A stretch of DNA of 64,000 nucleotides from Micropterix aruncella (GCA_944548615.1 OX155980.1:56237690-56301689), one strand, 5' to 3'. Counted from the stretch's first letter, positions 43,000 to 55,266 are shown. The notes: generated by a model from the letters alone, not told the origin. Numbers and translations: made by a program.

Positions 43000-43270
43000 T
43001 CACCCTTATTCCATGGTGTCTGGAAGCATTCGGGAGCTAGCCTAGTGCCAGCATTCTACGGCAGGCTGTTATCATAATCATGGTCAGTTGTCAGCATCCT
43101 GGTGTCAGCCTACTACCAGCATTCTGATGCAAGCATCCCGATACTAACGGTGAAGCATTCTGGGGTCAGCCCGATGGCAAAGTGATACCAGAATGATGGT
43201 GAAGGCAGAATGCTGACACTAGGCTTATACCAATATCCTGATACCAGCAACCTGCTGGCAGACTGGTGTC
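43000..43270 (+). repeat. Degenerate minisatellite, CAGCATTCTGGTGTCAGCC-like unit
   Basis: The words AGCATTC, AGCATCC and GTCAGCC/CCAGC recur at roughly 20-25-base spacing across 270 bp, with many substitutions (for example at 43023, 43047, 43096, 43117 and 43154). It is an old tandem array, partly repeated in inverse complement (GAATGCTGACAC near 43210). Confidence 0.6.
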
Positions 43271-43274
43271 TCTT

Positions 43275-43337
43275 TGTCACCTGGCGACAGGAGACTCTTC
43301 GTCGCTCATCATACTCGCCAGACCTTGCTCCAACATA
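43275..43337 (+). pseudogene. Older mariner remnant, left part
   Basis: The frame gives RRSSYSPDLAPT, the third-catalytic-Asp motif of mariner transposases (usually PPYSPDLAPSDYH). The nested mariner starts exactly here; the outer copy resumes at 44655 as YFHFE. Only a short stretch upstream is recognisable. Confidence 0.55.
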
Positions 43338-44654
43338 CGAGGGATGTTTCCAAAGTTCTGGGAATTGTGCTATAATTAAATTACGCAGAACTTATAGGCA
43401 ATATTATTGGTGCCAGACAAGTCTTGACATGTTTATGCAACTATCTAGTGCAACATTGTTCAGTCTGATTTAGGTGTTCGACTGTTATAGATGCGTTTTC
43501 TAAACACTAATTTTGTAACCATGGAAGACGCAGCAAAATCTCAAAGAGCAATAATTTTCTTTTTGTGGAAAGAAGGTGTGAAAACATCAGAAATTATTCA
43601 GCGTCTGCAAGGAGTATTTGGTGAGTCTGCAGAATCCCAACGTGCTGTTTATCGGTGGATCGATCGTTCTAAACCCGGTAGAACATCACTAGAAGACGAT
43701 CCAAGCAGTGGGCGCCCAAGCACGTCGGTAAATGAAAGAAACATTACTGCCGTCGAAGACATACTGAAAGAGGACAGGCGAATGACTATTCGTCAAATTA
43801 GTGTGTGCCTAGGGATAGGTACACGACAAGTTCATAACATCTTGCATGATTGTTTGGGCGTTAGCAAGGTTTCGGCTCGCTGGGTGCCAAGGCTGTTGGG
43901 AGCAGACCAGAGACTCAATAGGTCTGATACTTGTCGTCAACTTCAAGAGCTGTTAGCCCGTTACGGTGATAAATTTTGGCAACGAATAATAACCACTGAC
44001 GAAACGTGGATTCCTTATTTCAATCCTGAGACCAAAAGTCAATCCAAAGAATGGCGCAAACCTGAAGAAGGGCCTCCACTTGAGGCGCGTGCAGTTCCGT
44101 CTGTTGGAAAGGTAATACTTACGGTATTCTGGGATTGCTAAGGAATTATTTTTAAGGATTATCTGGCGAAAGGTACTACAATTAACGCAGAATATTATTC
44201 GAATTTATTATCCGGACCACTGCAACAGGCACTTGTTTAAAAACGGCCTGGAAAGTTGCATAAGCGTCCGTTATTGCAACAGGATAATGCAAGACCACAC
44301 ACTTAAAGAAAAATGAAGGATGTTTTGAACGATTTACGATGGGAATTGCTTCCACACCCACCTTATTCCCCGGATCTTGCACCCAGTGATTATCACCTGT
44401 TTCCAGATTTGAAAAAACCCTTACGGGGTGTTCGATTTGAAAGTTTAACTGACGTAAAACGTGCCATAAATAGGTGAATTGAGGAGCCACCGAAAAAGTT
44501 CTTTGAGGACGGCTAAAAAAAATAAGTTTATCGTTGGGATAAATGTATTCAGTTAAGTGGGGATTATGTTGAAAAACTACATTGTAATATTGACGAAAAT
44601 TAACAAAATAATAAAAATATGGCTAAATTCCCAGAACTTTGGAAACATCCCTAG
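43338..44654 (+). mobile_element. Mariner transposon with complete inverted repeats
   Basis: 1,317 bp. The ends are inverted repeats: CGAGGGATGTTTCCAAAG, then TTCTGGGAATT, on the left, and the same sequence inverted on the right with one outer mismatch (CATCCCTAG). They are flanked by TA on both sides (43336-43337 and 44655-44656), the mariner target duplication. A transposase gene fills the interior. It is inserted in the coding remnant of another mariner. Confidence 0.9.
43491..44515 (+). pseudogene. Mariner transposase, interrupted by stops
   Basis: The first 217 codons (MRFLNTNFVTMEDA...) are open and hold the helix-turn-helix half: IIFFLWKEGVKTSEIIQRL, VYRWIDRSKPGRTSLEDDP with a GRPS motif, and MTIRQISVCLGIGTRQVH. 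The catalytic domain starts at ITTDETWIPYFNPE (first Asp). After a stop at 44139-44141 the same frame continues GIIFKDYLAKG, another stop near 44238, then LLQQDNARPHT (second Asp), a further stop, and PHPPYSPDLAPSDYHLF (third Asp), fitting DD34D. Stops near the end remove the C-terminus. The likely translation start is MEDAAKSQRA at about 43521. The element could be moved only by transposase from another copy. Confidence 0.9.
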
Positions 44655-44870
44655 TACTTTCACTTTGAATAAGTTTTTGCTAAGATAAAAATTTAATTCA
44701 GAGATGCAGGAAAAATGCCTTCGAGCATTCGTTTACGCTTACGAAAGTTTTACTTCAGAGGCCGATTAAAATGACAAACTGCATCGATAACAGAGATCAA
44801 TATTTCAATTAATAAAACTTGTTTTTTATACAAATACTTTGGTTTTTCACTTTATAGAACGGCAACTTCG
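44655..44870 (+). pseudogene. Older mariner remnant, right part
   Basis: Resumes the outer mariner after the nested copy (YFHFE then a stop). At about 44772 MTNCIDNRDQYFN and a stop match the usual transposase C-terminal end (KCIDxDGxYF), followed by a typical mariner-like tail of AT-rich sequence. Confidence 0.5.
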
Positions 44871-44879
44871 ATATCGACC

Positions 44880-45090
44880 TTGAGAGTTGTCAAATACTAC
44901 GGGCGAACCCGCCACCCCACTTGGAGATATCTGCTACAACGGGCGAACCGGTCACCCCATGAAGTTTTTACCATATTGGATCATTCTTTCAACCGTGGGG
45001 TGAACGCAGGGACTTAGGGACACGACAGTCCACCGTCTAACTAGGCCAACATGCCCGTGAGAGTCCAACGCATTACCGCGATACCGTAAA
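44880..45090 (+). repeat. Family 2 repeat, copy h, with doubled head
   Basis: The head is present twice: GAGTTGTCAAATACTACGGG with GCGAACCCGCCACCCC, then CTGCTACAACGGGCGAACC with GGTCACCCCATGAAG about 55 bases on. After CATTACCGCGATACCG the unit is cut by the TA tract. Confidence 0.7.
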
Positions 45091-45400
<310 letters not shown>

Positions 45401-45579
45401 CACATTATGGAGGAAGACGCTCTTGTCAGTTAGCGAGTTGGCGAGAGATAGTATGAAAATTTCTTCTCCCAAAGAGCATAGTCATTACCTATTTTAATTA
45501 TATCTAATATACATCAGGACGCAAGATTACAAATAATTATCATATACTATAAATACCTAGTGAACCTTTTGTACATTTG

Positions 45580-45968
45580 TCTAGCAGCCGAAGCTCGATG
45601 CGAACATCCTGTCGTCGCCGCAGCCTTCGGTGGATCGACTTTCAGTAACTTGGGCTGAACCTGCTGACTCGCCAAGCAGCGAGGCCTCCGCCAAGGTCGA
45701 TTTTCTCTTCACCCCGGGGTCACCGCCTATCACCAGCGCCATGGAAGTCCGCTTTCCTGACACTGCCGGTAAATATAGACCATTAAATAATAATCCGTGG
45801 AATCTAGAGGAGATAAAGCGATCAAAATTATCAGCAGCGGAGCGAAAGACCACCAATTTTAAACCAGTTCATAGTAGGGTTAAGAAGTTAGACAAAAAAA
45901 ACGCCAATTTAATAGCCAAAGACTTTTTCAAAATAATTTATATTTTTGCTTGCTCTAAAAGATACTAA
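45580..45968 (+). CDS. Unrecognised open frame, possible exon
   Basis: The frame is open from before 45590 to 45968; the ORF proper begins at the Met at 45630 (113 codons). The first two-thirds is GC-rich and codes an acidic, Ser/Pro-rich stretch (EPADSPSSEASAKVDFLFTP, then AMEVRFPDTAGKYR). The last third is AT-rich and basic (VHSRVKKLDKKNANLIAKDF). A splice donor (GCCGGTAAATAT) lies at about 45768, the point where composition changes, so the real coding part may end there. I recognise no domain. It could be a host exon or LINE leader; either is speculative. Confidence 0.25.
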
Positions 45969-46045
45969 CTATAGAACACAACGACCATTTGATAGTCCTG
46001 GGACTGCTGGCACTGCGGCAGGATTGGATATAACCGTAAATGCAT

Positions 46046-46300
46046 ATCACGCCTCCAATCAAAAACAGTAAAAATTCCAATTGTGGTGTTTCTATATAAA
46101 AATATCACCATTTCTCATTTTACACTCCCAAAAAGTGTTTTAATTGTTACTTCACTAATTCGTCTATGGCACTAGTGAAGTAACAGTTGTAACTCTTTTT
46201 GGGAGTGTAAAATTAGAAATGGCGATAATTTTTTATAGAGAAACACCATAAATGGAATTTTTCAAGTTATTACTGTATTTGATCGGGTGTGCTATATGTC
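46046..46300. repeat. Palindromic MITE-like element
   Basis: The left half (CACGCCTCCAATCAAAAACAG, AAAAATTCCA, GTGTTTCTATA, ACACTCCCAAAAAG, GTTACTTCACTA) returns inverted on the right (TAGTGAAGTAAC, CTTTTTGGGAGTGT, TATAGAGAAACAC, TGGAATTTTTC, CTGTATTTGATCGGGTG). Arms are about 100 bases with a loop of around 20. Non-coding. Confidence 0.75.
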
Positions 46301-47785
46301 TATCGGAGCTTTTTATAGACTAATCTTAAAAGTCAATCTAACGAATTGAAGATCATAATGTGTCATCATATTAGAAAATATTTTACAATATATTATTCAT
46401 ACATCTGCATAGCGATTACATTTAGTTTAAATTTACTACAACGTTCATAATCATAAATAGTCATTACATACAGTAGTTAAAACATTTATAATTGACTATG
46501 GAAAGTCAACGGCCCACGGGATTTTAAATTGGATGTGTAGTTTGGAAAGGTTGGAACTACATCAATTTAGAGATTTTAAAAACACTGGTTTTCAAAGTGG
46601 GTCAATACATTTATATCGTTGGTCGACATATTTTAACTACTATAAAAATGTTTTCTATTATGTAATATAAAATTGGCTCTATTTAATGGCGATATTGTAT
46701 ATAGTAACTACATGTTTATTCTTAACGCTTCCCTGGATTTAAAAGATCAATTGCGAAATGCCTAGCGTTTTGTTTTTTTTTTAATTTAAATATACACTAA
46801 ATACATTATTAAGCATTATAGCAAAGGCGAGCCAGCGTATTGAATTTACCTAGAAACACTTTTACACTTGACAACACCCAAATGGAAACCATGGACTATT
46901 TTTTTTATAAACTTTAAAACTTTTCATTATATTTGATGTTATGACTATATGAATTATTATTAGGCATAGGTTAACTGTCTATATATTAATATATTATTTT
47001 GAATATTTATATTTTTTGTGTTTTTTTTCCATCATAGATAATATATAATTGCCATTAAAAGTTCAAATATTTTTTTTAGCCTACTTAGGCATTTTTTTTA
47101 AACTCTCTCACTTTGTAGACCAGCGTTTCTTTTAAATATTTATGACATTTGGTCTTCTTTTTATTATATTTAAAATGTTTGCCCTGGACCACGTTATTAC
47201 TTAGTTGGGCGGTATAGGACAGGTCATCACATATAAGCGTGACATAACATGCTGTGGGTTTATATGTACATTTTTAAGTTAAATTTCATTCCTTTCTAAA
47301 CTGTAGATATCACCTACGTCACATTTTCGGCTTGTTGCAAACTATATACAATGCCATAATAAGTATGTAAAATGAATAACCCACAAGCTATATGTCAATA
47401 CGGAAATAAAACTATCATGACATACTCTCGAGGTGACTCCCTGCTTGTATAAATATAAGATATTGATGGCAAGGCTCTATCGCGAGTGAATCAAACAACA
47501 AACCTAGGAGTGATATTTTACTCGTGGTTGACATACAGACAGCATATCTACACCCTAGTTGCTGCTACTTACCAATGGCTAGCTTTTACATTGAGCAAAA
47601 TGAGACAGTTCAACAACACATGGACAGAAGCTTGCTAATCAACTCCCTAATTCGGAGCAGATTAAAAGTCAACGCGGCAATATGGAGTCCTTATAAAAAT
47701 AATTACATGCCACGCTGAAGTGTGTGCTGAAACAGTTTCTGAGATTACTGTATTTTAAACACTTGAGAGTTGTGTTCTACTACGT
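46301..47785. other. AT-rich region without a recognisable gene
   Basis: About 1.5 kb, strongly AT-rich to 47200 and mixed after. The frame at 47524-47718 (64 codons) carries no motif. Nothing here looks like a terminal repeat. Confidence 0.3.
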
Positions 47786-47789
47786 GAAC

Positions 47790-48070
47790 CTAGTTAGTTA
47801 TAACGATATTAGATCATTCCTTCCCACGTGGGGTGAACGCAGAGGCTTAGGGACAACACAGTCCACCGTCTAACTGCACTAGCATGCCCTTGAGAGTCCA
47901 ACGTCTTACCGCTAGGAAATAGGAAGTGTATCCAGCGTTTTGACCTCACGCCGTCACTACTAGATTTAGTCGGATTTCTCCGTCCTCCAGCCCGGTCACA
48001 GATCCCAAGTCGTTTGCGGCCTCTGCTGATGTTAGCAATAATTCAGTTCAAATTTATCGCCGCTACCGAA
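47790..48070 (+). repeat. Family 2 repeat, copy i, partial
   Basis: AGTTATAACGATATTAGATC, GGGGTGAACGCAGAGGC and GTCCACCGTCTAACTGC identify the 5' third of the unit; it ends after CTCCAGCCCGGTCACAG. Confidence 0.65.
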
Positions 48071-48115
48071 TGGGAGATCAAAAACTCACTTAAACTGTAC
48101 TTAATACAACTAGAG

Positions 48116-48790
48116 CTCTCAATAAACCGGGCGAACCCGTCACCTCAGGAAGTTATAACGATATTAGATCGTGTTATCTCCCATGAGGTGAGCGTAGAAG
48201 ACTTGGGACGAAAACAATCCACTGTCTAGTTACGGCACTCGCCAGTCAGAGACCAACCCCTTACGGCGAGGCGCCGCGAAAGGTAACCAGCGGGCAGCCT
48301 CGCCCCTGACTACTAGTTTGGGAGGATATCTCCGCCTGGAATCAACCACCAGGATACCTCCTATCTCCTACTGGTTACAGGATCGAGGTCGCTTACGCGG
48401 TCCTCTTCCTTGCGTAGCGGTGATACGGTGTCTACTGAATCTATCGCGGACCATGGTATCTTTTGCCCGGCTGTTCACCCGGTATCGGGAAGCCGATTGG
48501 TCATTTAAAGAGCAGTTGCCGTAAGGTTAATAACTACCCCCGCTCTACAGGAGACAGTACTGTTTCCAGACTCTCCCGGCTGTCGGTCGGAATGCACAGT
48601 CGATTGACTGACGCCGCACGGAGCGCAACCCGTCCAGGACCGCCCGAAGGTTGACTCCTAGGGGAAACTGGCCCGCAGGCCTGAGTCCTACCGTGGTTCG
48701 CACTTCTGCGTGGATGCCGCCGAAGGATTGTTGACCCGTGAGTTTTACCGACCCTAAACGTATAGGTTTTAGTGGCCTAAAGACAACAGG
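48116..48790 (+). repeat. Family 2 repeat, copy j
   Basis: Near complete and tandem to the preceding partial copy: GAGCTCTCAATAAACCGGG head, then GCGAACCCGTCACCTC, AGGAAGTTATAACGATATT, and, further on, CTCTACAGGAGACAG and GACCCGTGAGTTTTACCG, closing near GGGCACATTAGCTC. Confidence 0.75.
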
Positions 48791-48799
48791 GCACATTAG

Positions 48800-49140
48800 C
48801 TCTTTACAGTAAGGATATTATCATTTCATGTACCCTACGATATTTTTTTAGGGGTGGTTGGGCACAGCTCACTTAGGCTAAGACTCACTTATACTGACTG
48901 GAAATCTGTTTATTTTTCTGAAGCGGTCGAAGATGCCGTCTCCGAAGAGGAAGATTACTCAGCGAGCGTGTCGGCTATCATGCAGCGCCGCGCCAGCACG
49001 CGTCGTTCCCGCCGAGGCACCAGAGCGGCCCGAAGACCTTCGTCTCCTTTCGTCCCTGAAGCAGCGACCACTTTCAGCGCCGGAACCTCGCGGAGACGCT
49101 CTTCCGCTTATACCACCAGCTCTGGGGAGTGAGTACATAT
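48800..49140 (+). other. GC-rich islet with open frames and a splice donor
   Basis: Between 48930 and 49130 two overlapping plus frames are open; one begins MPSPKRKITQRACR at 48933, the other is Arg/Ser-rich (RRASTRRSRRGTRAARRPSS). Both run into CTGGGGAGTGAGTACAT, a plausible donor. The composition contrasts with the AT-rich flanks. I recognise no domain; a first exon or LINE leader is possible. Confidence 0.25.
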
Positions 49141-50150
49141 AATACCTAATCATTTTTTTAAGTGTATATGTATTTTGAAGACTAGAAATAAAGTGGTCAC
49201 TTTGGACGGATTTATACATTTCGAACATATGTATGTAGCCCTTTATTATTGTAGCAATTTTTCCCATTAAGCTTTATTATGTTTACCATATCGTTTATAA
49301 GTTAGGTTTATTAGGTTGTTATGTATATGTTTGCCATGTCGTTTATGTTATGTATTATATAATATATTTTTATATTTTGCATCGCAAACCTGGAGTCGAC
49401 GCGTATGGAAAACGAACGCAGCGATAAAGTAGCTATTTTTCAGCAAAATTAGTATAAAAATGGCATGTTATATCGATTGCACAGCTGGACTAATTTTGCA
49501 CAGGTCTTTTAAGAAAAGCGCACGGTATTTTCGATTCTGACAAAAAAAAAATAAATGAGACGGAACATCTTCCCATCCAAATATTGTCCGTACTTTTCAA
49601 GAGTTTTGTGTCATATAAGACATTTAAAGAACCCTGCCGAACATGCTATACAAAATTACAAAATCATGCTACCAACTGAACCTGCTGATACAGGCTTAAA
49701 CATGCTGAACATGCTATCCACTCATACAGAGGTGCTTGAACCTCCACAACATAACTGTTCCAACTCGACATTGTATGTCAACGCCCCCCCCCCCCCCCTA
49801 CGCTCACTCCTTCTTCTACCAAGTAGGAGCGTTATTTAAATTATATTATCGTTGCCAAACTTTGCCAAACCTTAGATGAAATACAATCTTACTTTATCAT
49901 TTACGAACCAGACTTTTTACGGCTTATGTATGTAAGCTGTCTGATTACAACAGCTATTATAAACAACGTGCAGAGTATCTAAAAAATGGCTATATTCCGT
50001 TTCTCGCGAGCCTAATTTTGTTTGTTCTAAAATATAACTCCTCACTATCATTGTTTTAAGTAATAATATTATTTTTTTATACATCCACAAAACCAATTGG
50101 TAAGATTTCCCACGTTTAGCCGAGTCATTCTTATTGTATACATTCGCTTA
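49141..50150. other. No recognisable gene
   Basis: AT-rich, with a C-run near 49786. The frame at 49555-49839 has no motif. The phrase ATATTCCGTTTCTCGC (about 49991) recurs as GTATTCCGTTTCTCGC at about 50620, inside the LINE remnant. Confidence 0.3.
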
Positions 50151-50154
50151 TGTT

Positions 50155-51380
50155 CTAAACGATATCTATTACAAAAATGTAGATGTGAAATAATGTTATT
50201 GGCCGCCCGGGCCTCCTCTTGGCTTGAATTTCCCCCTGGGTTACTACTTGCAGGAGTTCGTATTTGGGGTTGCGCATTATGTGGCCGAAGTATTTGAGCT
50301 TGCGTCTCTTTATGGTTTTGAGTACCTCTGTCCCTTTTTTATTCAGTCTTTGGAGGACTGTTATATTTCGAACCTTCTGGACCCATGATATTTTAAGGAT
50401 TCGCCGATACACCCACATCTCAAACGCTTCAAGGCGCTTGGCCATCCTTTCTGTGAGTGTCCAGGCCTCAGCTCCATATAGAAGGACGGAAAATACGTAG
50501 CATTTTGCTATACGCGTGCTCAGATTAAGGCTCAAATTACGGCCACAAAGGACTTTCCCCCATTTTTCGAAAAGCGCTACGGGCCTGCTCAATTCGGCAT
50601 TTAATTTCGACACTGGCCCGTATTCCGTTTCTCGCAGGTGCCTTGGGGTCTAAATAGGCGCTAAAAAGACGCTTAATTTTAAAGTGACATTTTGTATTCC
50701 CTTTCATGGGTCCTAACTGGCGCGTGGTTATGTAGAGATCATCAGTTGCTTAAATTGACGTTAAGCACCGTCGAGACCCTTTTTTGTATTCCGTTTCTTC
50801 AACTGTCATGGCGGATGGGTCTTCTTCGGGGTCTTATCTAAGAACGGTCTAAAATCGATCAGTCTTCGTCGGACAGCCGTGTAACTTGTTTTTGCTTGTG
50901 ATTCCGAAGACTTTTCGTGTTGCAATTTTTAAAGATGTTTGCTCAGCATTAGCTTTTAAATAGAAGAAGGGATGATGAGCGCAGATTATCGTAAGTAATC
51001 CTTTTTATAGTCCGGTAATCCCTGCATTTCTTCAAATTATTAATTTTTGGCCAGGTAACAAAAGTAGATTTCAGCCAGTCTCTTGGTATGTAGCCAGTCG
51101 ATTAAATGTTGTTGAAGAAGTTTGTAAGGAATCTAGATTACAATAATCGATTTCTTGAAGTATCTCTACTGGAATGTCGTCTGATCCAACAGCCTTCCCT
51201 CGTTTTTCTGACTTGATAGCATGAGTTACTTCAGATTTGTTTAACGCAGAACCAGATTCCGCTGTACAGACTTCTGTGTTGACTGTTTTACTATCCTGGA
51301 ATAGAGTTCGGATATATGTTTTCCAAATCACTAGTTTTTCCTCTACCGAAGAAGCGAAATTTCCTTGTTCATCTAACAAC
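50155..51380 (-). pseudogene. RTE-like LINE remnant with internal insertion or deletion
   Basis: Minus strand, from high to low: the region before RT (EEKLVIWKTYIRTLFQD, 51340-51290), KRGKAVGSDDIPVEILQE (RT block 1, about 51210-51155) and, in another frame, WLKSTFVTWPKINNLKKC (about 51085-51030). Unrelated sequence occupies about 50620-51000, then the C-terminal part resumes at 50613: VLLYGAEAWTLTERMAKRLE, FEMWVYRRILKISWVQKVRN, and LKYFGHIMRNPKYELLQ with GRPGRP. Most of the RT palm, including the catalytic FADD, is missing. This tail is typical of RTE-type LINE proteins. Not functional. Confidence 0.75.
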
Positions 51381-52795
51381 GTAAGATGTGTTTTAGTATG
51401 ATATCTTTTACCTAAAACTTCTCTGATACTTTTTTGTATATTAAAGTGATCGTGTTTCGCTTGGAAATCCTCTATTTCTTGTCATTTTTCTGCCATCCCA
51501 GTCTCCTTCGCTTATCTTATCCTCTTCCTTATGTGGTTTTGTATTGATTTGTATTTTTGATAGTCTTTTCCTTTGTATTCCCTCCGAGTTGGAATTAGCT
51601 GCAGTATTTACAGAAATATATAATAATGACCACAGGGTCATCCAATATTTCTTCTTAATGACCTGAGAGGGAGATAGTACAGTTATTCCCGTTTGCACAA
51701 TTGCATTTTTGAAATCCGTTCATGTGTTTTGAATGCGAAATTACGAAAACATTTTTAATTAGGTATTTATGGAAAACTTCTCTCAATTAACTTCTGAACC
51801 GTCAAAGCTATGGCAACATTTTCCCAATTTTGTTTTAATTGTGTATTCCATCATGTTTATGGCATGTCTGTAGATGATTAAAAATCAGTCCTTCGGATAT
51901 CCTTCTTTTCAGGCAGTTTAAACGCAACACGGTTAAAAGTGTAGGTCATAAATATAGCAAACGCCCGATATGCCTCGCTAATAACACTATTAGGTTAATT
52001 AAATCTATATATATCCGTATATATATATGTATATGTATATAGACACATGACCCAATTCGATCCCTTTGTTATTTCATTGAGGTTTTTGTTCAATTAGATA
52101 AATTGAACTTTGTCAAATATTTTGAATGGTTAATTGTTTAGGTGTGTAGCTATTCGGAGATTTACGGAGATTTTCATAGCCAAATAGAAGGGATACCTAA
52201 TTACACAAAATATGGAGATAGGCAGAACGAATGCTTATATCAATTCAATCAAATATTAAAATATCAATGGCAGAATCTTGGACTTAGAAAGCAGGTGACA
52301 TTGAAAGCGGGTCCAATCCTTTAGTATTGCTATCTGTCGAAAGTTGGCTAGGAAGGATTTTTGTTGTTGGACGGTTTAGACACAGTATACCAAACAGTAG
52401 GTTTACTCTTGAGCTACAGGGCATTGCGGGAATAGGGTGCAAGGAATGTGGGCAGAGGGGTATGTCTCGACGGACGCCAATTGCGAATCATTAAAATTTG
52501 TACGAACAGCTTAGGCTAATGATTCGGGGTCATAGTGTTGTTCTCTTTGTAACTCCTCGTTAAATGCATCGAACATTGGACGATTGGGTGATATCATTCC
52601 CAAATACAACAACACATTATTCGCCATCACTGCAGGCATTTGCAATGTCGGATTTATATCCGACGGCAATGTCGGATGTCACTCCAAGACATTCCTGTCA
52701 AGTAGGCAGGACTGTAATTCATCTGAATATTAATATCATTATTCCTACCACAACCCCACCCCCAACCTGGCGCCACCCTTTAACCCTTGAAAATC
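51381..52795. other. No recognisable gene
   Basis: A minus frame at 51441-51698 is basic and could be a diverged upstream part of the LINE, but I see no endonuclease motif. A (TATA/TG)n patch lies at 52005-52045. Nothing else is supported. Confidence 0.3.
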
Positions 52796-52799
52796 GAAA

Positions 52800-53400
52800 T
52801 CGAAATCGACTTTCACTTCGACTTTGACTTTTCGAATTTTCCGACTTTTTCGACTTTACCAACTTTTCCGCCTTTTTCATCTTGTTCGACTTTTTCGGCT
52901 TTTTCGACTTTTTCAACTTTTCCGACTTTTTTAACTTTCTGACTTGTTCGACATTTCCGAGTTTTTTGGCATTTCCGACTTTTTCGACTTTTACCAACTT
53001 TTCTGACTTTTCCGACTTTTTCGTCTTGTTCGACTTTTTCGACTTTTTCAGCTTTTTCGAGTTTTTCAACTTTCCGCCTTTTCCGACTTTTTAACTTTTT
53101 GACTTTTTCGCATTTTTCAAGTTTTCCAACTTTTTCGACTTTTATGACTTTTTGACTTTTTTGACTTTATCGACTTTTTTAACTTTTTCGTATCGACATT
53201 TTTCGACTTTTTCGATTTTTCTGACTTTGTCGACCTTTTTGTGTTTTTTTGACTTAACTTTTTCGCCTTCTCTGTCTTTTCCGTCTTTTTCGACTTTTCT
53301 TACTTTTTCGACTTTTTCGACTTTTTTTACTTTTTCGACTATTTTGACTTTTTTGACTTTTTTGGCTTTTTTGACTTTTGGACTTTTCAACTTTTTAAAA
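52800..53400 (+). repeat. Minisatellite, unit CGACTTTTT (9 bp) with variants
   Basis: Some 60 or more copies of CGACTTTTT or near variants (CAACTTTTT, TGACTTTTT, CCGACTTTT) extend over 600 bp. Open frames across it (Lys/Ser/Val-rich on the minus strand, Phe/Ser/Thr-rich on the plus) are products of the repeat. Confidence 0.92.
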
Positions 53401-53579
53401 TTTTACACAAACGCACGGAATGAATAACAGTTCTGGATCGCGCAGCTGTCAAACAATAGGATCGCCGCGAACACCATCTATTGAAAGCGACCTATTTCCC
53501 AAAATACCAATTTCGATTTTGTTCCTTTTTTCAGTTGTTTCATAGAGTTTTTCCTAAATATTTTGTAAACTACCCCTGA

Positions 53580-53690
53580 ATCAAGGCGAACAGAACAAAA
53601 AAATAATTATTTAAATCGGTCGAGTCATTTTCGAGATCTTGCGAGACTAACGCACGGCGATTTATTTTTATATATAAGAAGAAGAAGAAG
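53580..53690 (+). repeat. Common lepidopteran retroposon 3' end
   Basis: AAATCGGTCGAGTCATTTTCGAG, then TTGCGAGACTAACGCACGGCG and ATTTATTTTTATATATAAGAAG, is a familiar 3' end of abundant lepidopteran repeats. It ends in a short AAG microsatellite. Confidence 0.5.
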
Positions 53691-55130
53691 GAAGATGTAT
53701 TTTACCATAGTAAAAGAACAAGCCCAGTAGGAAAATATTACTGAGAAAAAGCTCTTCGAAATTGTGATTAATTAGGGAGCGGAAATTTGTCGGGTCAGTT
53801 TCATGTTATGCATCAGAACGCCAACTTCCATCTGTCACTGTCGCTTAACTATGTCGTGTTTTTTTGTATACGGCATAAGGTTAATTAAAAACCAGTAGTC
53901 AGGTAGCAGTGTAATTTGAGGTACTCGTTTATTCCAGAGTATTAGTTTCCCGATTATTTCAGTGTGCCCTAGCGTAACTACAGATACCTGAATGTTTACT
54001 TTATATGAGATTGTTTGAGATTATGAAAGAATTGTTTTCCGTTGCCAGCACAGCGATATCCGTCGAAGAAACGATACAGGAGGTGACCCAAGAGCAAATT
54101 TTCGAAAATATTCGGCTACACAAAGAAGTCCTTAGTTCTGTTAAGCAACAGCCATGGGGTATGCGAAGAAAATTAAGACTGGTTTATCAGGTAATTATAA
54201 TATTCAGTTTACTTAATCATTTATTTCTTTACTAAGTGAACTCACGGCTTTTCCCGCTTAAAAGTCTCTGAGATATTTTATTTCTTTTGCCGCTTGTAGA
54301 TATCGCCAGTGCTGTAGTACAGTAAACTCAAAACGGCCTGACTATTTTGAGAGTGTGCGAGACGCAAACAGCGAGGTCGCCCCGTAAAAATCTAGTTTAC
54401 ATTATGCCTTTCATGGGAAACAATCGAAACGAAATTTCAAGAATGTCTTAAGAAACGACATAGCCGTTATTTGAATAATGCAATTTCCACGTGAAATTCC
54501 TTTTAATCGTCTTTGAACAACACATCCATTTTTATTATTTTGATCAGAAATAGTTGGGCCGCTTTAAGACACCTTACACAATCATAATCATTGTAAGCGC
54601 TACAACCCAGATTTAGAGTATCTTCCTCCATTCTGTTGTATTATATGCAATAGTTTTTCTACTTCAGTGTTGGCAGTCTTGATACCATAATTACACATGA
54701 TTACTACCATTTTTGGCACAAGACAGTCTTATTGTATTTCTATTACACACAGTGAGTGTGTAATAACAATCTACAAGTATTGCTGTTATGTTACGCGATG
54801 TGAGCAGTTCAACCCTTAATTCGCAGTAAGCGGCATATACAAATATGACATATAAGATGGCATATACAAAGATGGCAAAGCGGCATATACAAAGATTAAA
54901 TCTCTTTCAACATGTATTTATGCGAGATGATTAACGTATATAACAACAGGCTCTTTCTTATATGTCAGCGTGGAGCCATCTTCTTAAATTTTAGTCGATA
55001 GATCAGTATTGCTTAGACGTTCACAACGTGTGCACGTACTCTGGCTCCGTTGTTATTTGTGATTACAATTATATTGTACCTTTGAAATCGAAGACTATCG
55101 AGGTTGTTTAACATTATTAATAGGATAGAA
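53691..55130. other. No recognisable gene
   Basis: The open frame at 54005-54235 (76 codons, MRLFEIMKELFSVASTAI...) is acidic/amphipathic with a hydrophobic end. A donor-like CAGGTAATTAT follows TTTATCAGGTAA at about 54189, so an exon is conceivable, but there is no domain. The remainder is AT-rich. Confidence 0.25.
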
Positions 55131-55266
55131 ACGAATTTTCCGCGTGAAGTTTGTAGCACCCGATGTTTCGGCGACGTTGCAGCCGCCGTTATCTAGGGTA
55201 GACTGAAAGAGCTGTCAATCCGTCATTCCGCGGGTTGGCCGCATACCGCTACCGCCACTGCGTAGG
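55131..55266 (-). repeat. Penelope-like element 3' non-coding part
   Basis: Directly downstream of the GIY-YIG frame on the minus strand, it includes ACGTCGCCGAAACATCGGGTG, a phrase of the type that recurs in the untranslated ends of Penelope-like elements, with a C/G-run at the coding boundary. Confidence 0.45.

Noticed and set aside
52719..53427. Lys/Ser-rich and Phe/Ser-rich open frames
   Set aside because: They follow from the CGACTTTTT tandem repeat, which lacks stops on several frames.
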